Origin: Bacillus sp. CECT 9360 | GTDB lineage: Bacteria > Bacillota > Bacilli > Bacillales > DSM-1321 | Direction: 5' to 3' | NCBI RefSeq assembly: GCF_918741275.1 | Contig: NZ_CAKKNA010000002.1 | Span: 248,001-312,000, forward strand | DNA length: 64,000 bases | Shown: piece after piece, positions 62,198 to 64,000 of the stretch | Position numbering within the stretch: the first letter of the stretch is position 1 | Layout of the letters: each line of letters opens with the position of its first letter | Program-made: the position numbers and the translations under genes | Notes under the pieces: model-generated | The model's database searches: none | What the model was told of the DNA's origin: nothing | The model's input: only the letters and a program-made list of their open reading frames with translations

Positions 62198-63241
62198 TTG
62201 GAGAATATATTACAAGTTAAGGACTTAAACATCTCTTTTCACACTTTTGGTGGGGAAGTTCAAGCGATACGTGGTGTGGACTTTGAACTGAAAAAAGGAG
62301 AAACGTTAGCGATCGTTGGAGAATCGGGCTCTGGTAAATCAGTAACAACCAAGTCGATTATGAGACTTTTGCCTCCTGGAAACTCAGAAATTAAAAATGG
62401 CGAGATTTTATTTGATGGAAAAGACCTCACAAATCTATCTGACAGACAGATGCAAAAAATTCGCGGCAAAGACATTTCTATGATATTCCAGGATCCTATG
62501 ACATCCTTGAATCCTACTATTAAAATAGGAAAACAAATCATGGAGCCGATCATTAAGCATCAAAATGCAAGCAAAGCAACCGCAAAGGAAAGAGCAATGG
62601 ACTTGCTACGCCTCGTAGGAATTCCGCAGCCTGAAAGTCGCTTTGAGCAATATCCGCACCAGTTTTCCGGCGGGATGAGACAAAGGGTTGTTATTGCGAT
62701 TGCATTGGCTTGTAATCCGAAAATATTGATTGCAGACGAGCCGACGACGGCACTTGATGTAACCATCCAGGCACAAATTTTGGAATTGATGAAGGATTTA
62801 CAGAAAAAGATTGATACATCCATCATCTTCATTACCCATGACCTTGGAGTTGTGGCGAATGTTGCTGATCGAGTTGCCGTGATGTATGGCGGGAAAATCG
62901 TTGAAGTCGGTACGGTTGATGAAGTATTCTACAATCCTAAGCATCCGTATACATGGGGATTGATCAGTTCTATGCCAAGCCTGGATGCGCGAGATGAAGA
63001 ACTTTACGTAATCCCAGGAACTCCTCCTAATTTGCTTAACCCACCTAAAGGGGATGCTTTTGCTCCTCGCAATGAATACGCGATGCAAATTGATTTAGAG
63101 GAACAGCCTCCGATGTTCAAGGTTTCAGACACCCATTATGCAGCAACGTGGCTTTTGCATCCGGACGCCCCGAAGGTTGAACCGCCTGAAGCTGTTAAGA
63201 GACGGATGAAGAAGTTCCTTGCAGATCAGGAGGGAATATGA
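62198..63241 (+). CDS. oppD: Oligopeptide ABC transporter ATPase OppD
   Basis: This cytoplasmic ATPase subunit (347 aa) has Walker [14 protein letters not shown], signature [15 protein letters not shown], Walker [13 protein letters not shown] and the C-terminal oligopeptide-type extension ([18 protein letters not shown]). This Opp-type extension usually carries Cys residues for an Fe-S cluster in some relatives, but I see none here. The TTG start follows GAGGTAGG. Confidence 0.94.
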   Translation: MENILQVKDLNISFHTFGGEVQAIRGVDFELKKGETLAIVGESGSGKSVTTKSIMRLLPPGNSEIKNGEILFDGKDLTNLSDRQMQKIRGKDISMIFQDPMTSLNPTIKIGKQIMEPIIKHQNASKATAKERAMDLLRLVGIPQPESRFEQYPHQFSGGMRQRVVIAIALACNPKILIADEPTTALDVTIQAQILELMKDLQKKIDTSIIFITHDLGVVANVADRVAVMYGGKIVEVGTVDEVFYNPKHPYTWGLISSMPSLDARDEELYVIPGTPPNLLNPPKGDAFAPRNEYAMQIDLEEQPPMFKVSDTHYAATWLLHPDAPKVEPPEAVKRRMKKFLADQEGI

Positions 63242-64000
63242 TGGAACAACGTGAAAAATTAGTAGAAATACGGAATTTAAAACAGTATTTTAATGTTGGC
63301 AAACCAAACATGGTAAAGGCGGTTGACGATATCTCTTTTGATATTTATAAAGGAGAAACACTCGGTCTTGTTGGTGAGTCCGGCTGCGGAAAGTCCACCA
63401 CCGGACGAACGATCATTCGTCTTTATGATGCTACAGATGGTGAAGTCATTTTTGACGGCGTCGATGTGCATGGAAAGAAATCGAAAAAAGAGCTGAAGGC
63501 TTTCAACCGTAATATGCAAATGATTTTTCAGGATCCGTCGGCTTCTTTGAATTCGCGAATGAAGGTGTCTGATATCATCGCTGAAGGCATTGACATTCAC
63601 GGTCTCGCTAAAACAAAAGAAGAACGGATGGAGATGGTCTACGACTTATTGGAAACAGTAGGTTTAAACCGTGAGCATGCGAACCGGTATCCGCATGAAT
63701 TTTCCGGTGGCCAGCGCCAACGTATTGGAATTGCGCGTGCATTGGCCGTTCAGCCAGAATTCATCATTGCTGACGAGCCCATTTCTGCTTTGGATGTATC
63801 CATCCAGGCACAGGTAGTCAATTTGATGAGAAACCTTCAAAAGGAAAAAGGACTAACATACTTGTTCATCGCCCATGATTTGTCGATGGTTAAGTATATC
63901 AGCGACCGGATCGGGGTTATGTATTTTGGTAAACTTGTAGAGCTGGCACCGAGCGACGAGCTGTATAAAACTCCTATACATCCTTACACTCAATCACTGT
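63241..64000 (+). CDS. oppF: Oligopeptide ABC transporter ATPase OppF (partial, cut by window end)
   Basis: The reading frame is open from ATG 63241 (AGGAGG upstream; ATG 63238 also possible) to the end of the window, about 253 codons. Present are Walker [14 protein letters not shown], signature [15 protein letters not shown] and Walker [13 protein letters not shown]. The C-terminal extension lies outside. The start overlaps the oppD stop. Confidence 0.94.
   Translation, partial: MEQREKLVEIRNLKQYFNVGKPNMVKAVDDISFDIYKGETLGLVGESGCGKSTTGRTIIRLYDATDGEVIFDGVDVHGKKSKKELKAFNRNMQMIFQDPSASLNSRMKVSDIIAEGIDIHGLAKTKEERMEMVYDLLETVGLNREHANRYPHEFSGGQRQRIGIARALAVQPEFIIADEPISALDVSIQAQVVNLMRNLQKEKGLTYLFIAHDLSMVKYISDRIGVMYFGKLVELAPSDELYKTPIHPYTQSL

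Overview
This 64 kb window is chromosomal DNA from a low-GC, endospore-forming Bacillaceae that is not a close B. subtilis strain. Gene content and local gene order match several separate B. subtilis neighbourhoods: yhzC-comK, yhjD-yhjE-sipV-addBA, yisK-yisL-yisN-asnO-yisQ, yitS/yitT/yitU/yitV/yitW, argCJBD-carAB-argF, yjzC-yjzD-yjaU-yjaV-med-comZ-fabH-fabF-yjaZ-yjbA-trpS and oppABCDF. Nearly every gene has a Gram-positive Shine-Dalgarno, and GTG/TTG starts are frequent. I see no rRNA, tRNA, prophage, CRISPR array or intact insertion sequence.

Layout. 1-770: degenerate AT-rich left edge. 0.8-6.3 kb: membrane protease YhfN, a YitT-family membrane protein, an IDEAL protein, the competence master regulator ComK, YhjD (behind a LexA-type box), a DedA/TVP38 membrane protein and signal peptidase SipV. 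6.5-13.8 kb: AddB/AddA recombination nuclease. 13.9-23.3 kb: acyl-CoA ligase, DUF418/P-loop pair and the yis block with asparagine synthetase AsnO and a MATE exporter. 23.5-33 kb: a membrane-anchored GH13 protein with damaged catalytic motifs, the SDR YhxC, YajQ, DegV, a second YitT, a GsiB-type stress protein, and YitU/YitV/YitW. 33.8-38.1 kb: an anaerobic group (Fnr, MoaA, the di-iron repair protein Ric, YwiC) with recognisable FNR boxes. 38.3-48 kb: arginine biosynthesis with its own carbamoyl-phosphate synthetase, then YjzC. 48.2-57.5 kb: Med/ComZ (competence), FabH/FabF under a FapR operator, YjaZ, YjbA and TrpS. 58.3-64 kb: oligopeptide permease, with OppF cut by the window end.

The most unusual feature is non-coding. 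At least seven intergenic regions carry arrays of a short core spaced every 20-21 bp, all ending in an A-run (T-run on the other strand). Each array has its own core (GGATAATAAA, CGCTCGTAAA, CGCTACAAAA, GGCAACAAAA and so on). The two longest, about 14 kb apart, share an identical higher-order unit of exactly 101 bp made of five subunits spaced 20-21-21-20-19, and their spacers still align. The arrays sit just past gene 3' ends, mostly between convergent genes. I cannot assign them to a named element. Two structured MITE-like elements share a core but differ at their ends.

Many genes fit together: ComK with Med and ComZ for competence; AddAB and the LexA-box gene for DNA repair; Fnr with Ric, MoaA and YwiC for low-oxygen or nitrosative conditions; and complete routes from N-acetylglutamate to citrulline and for peptide uptake.
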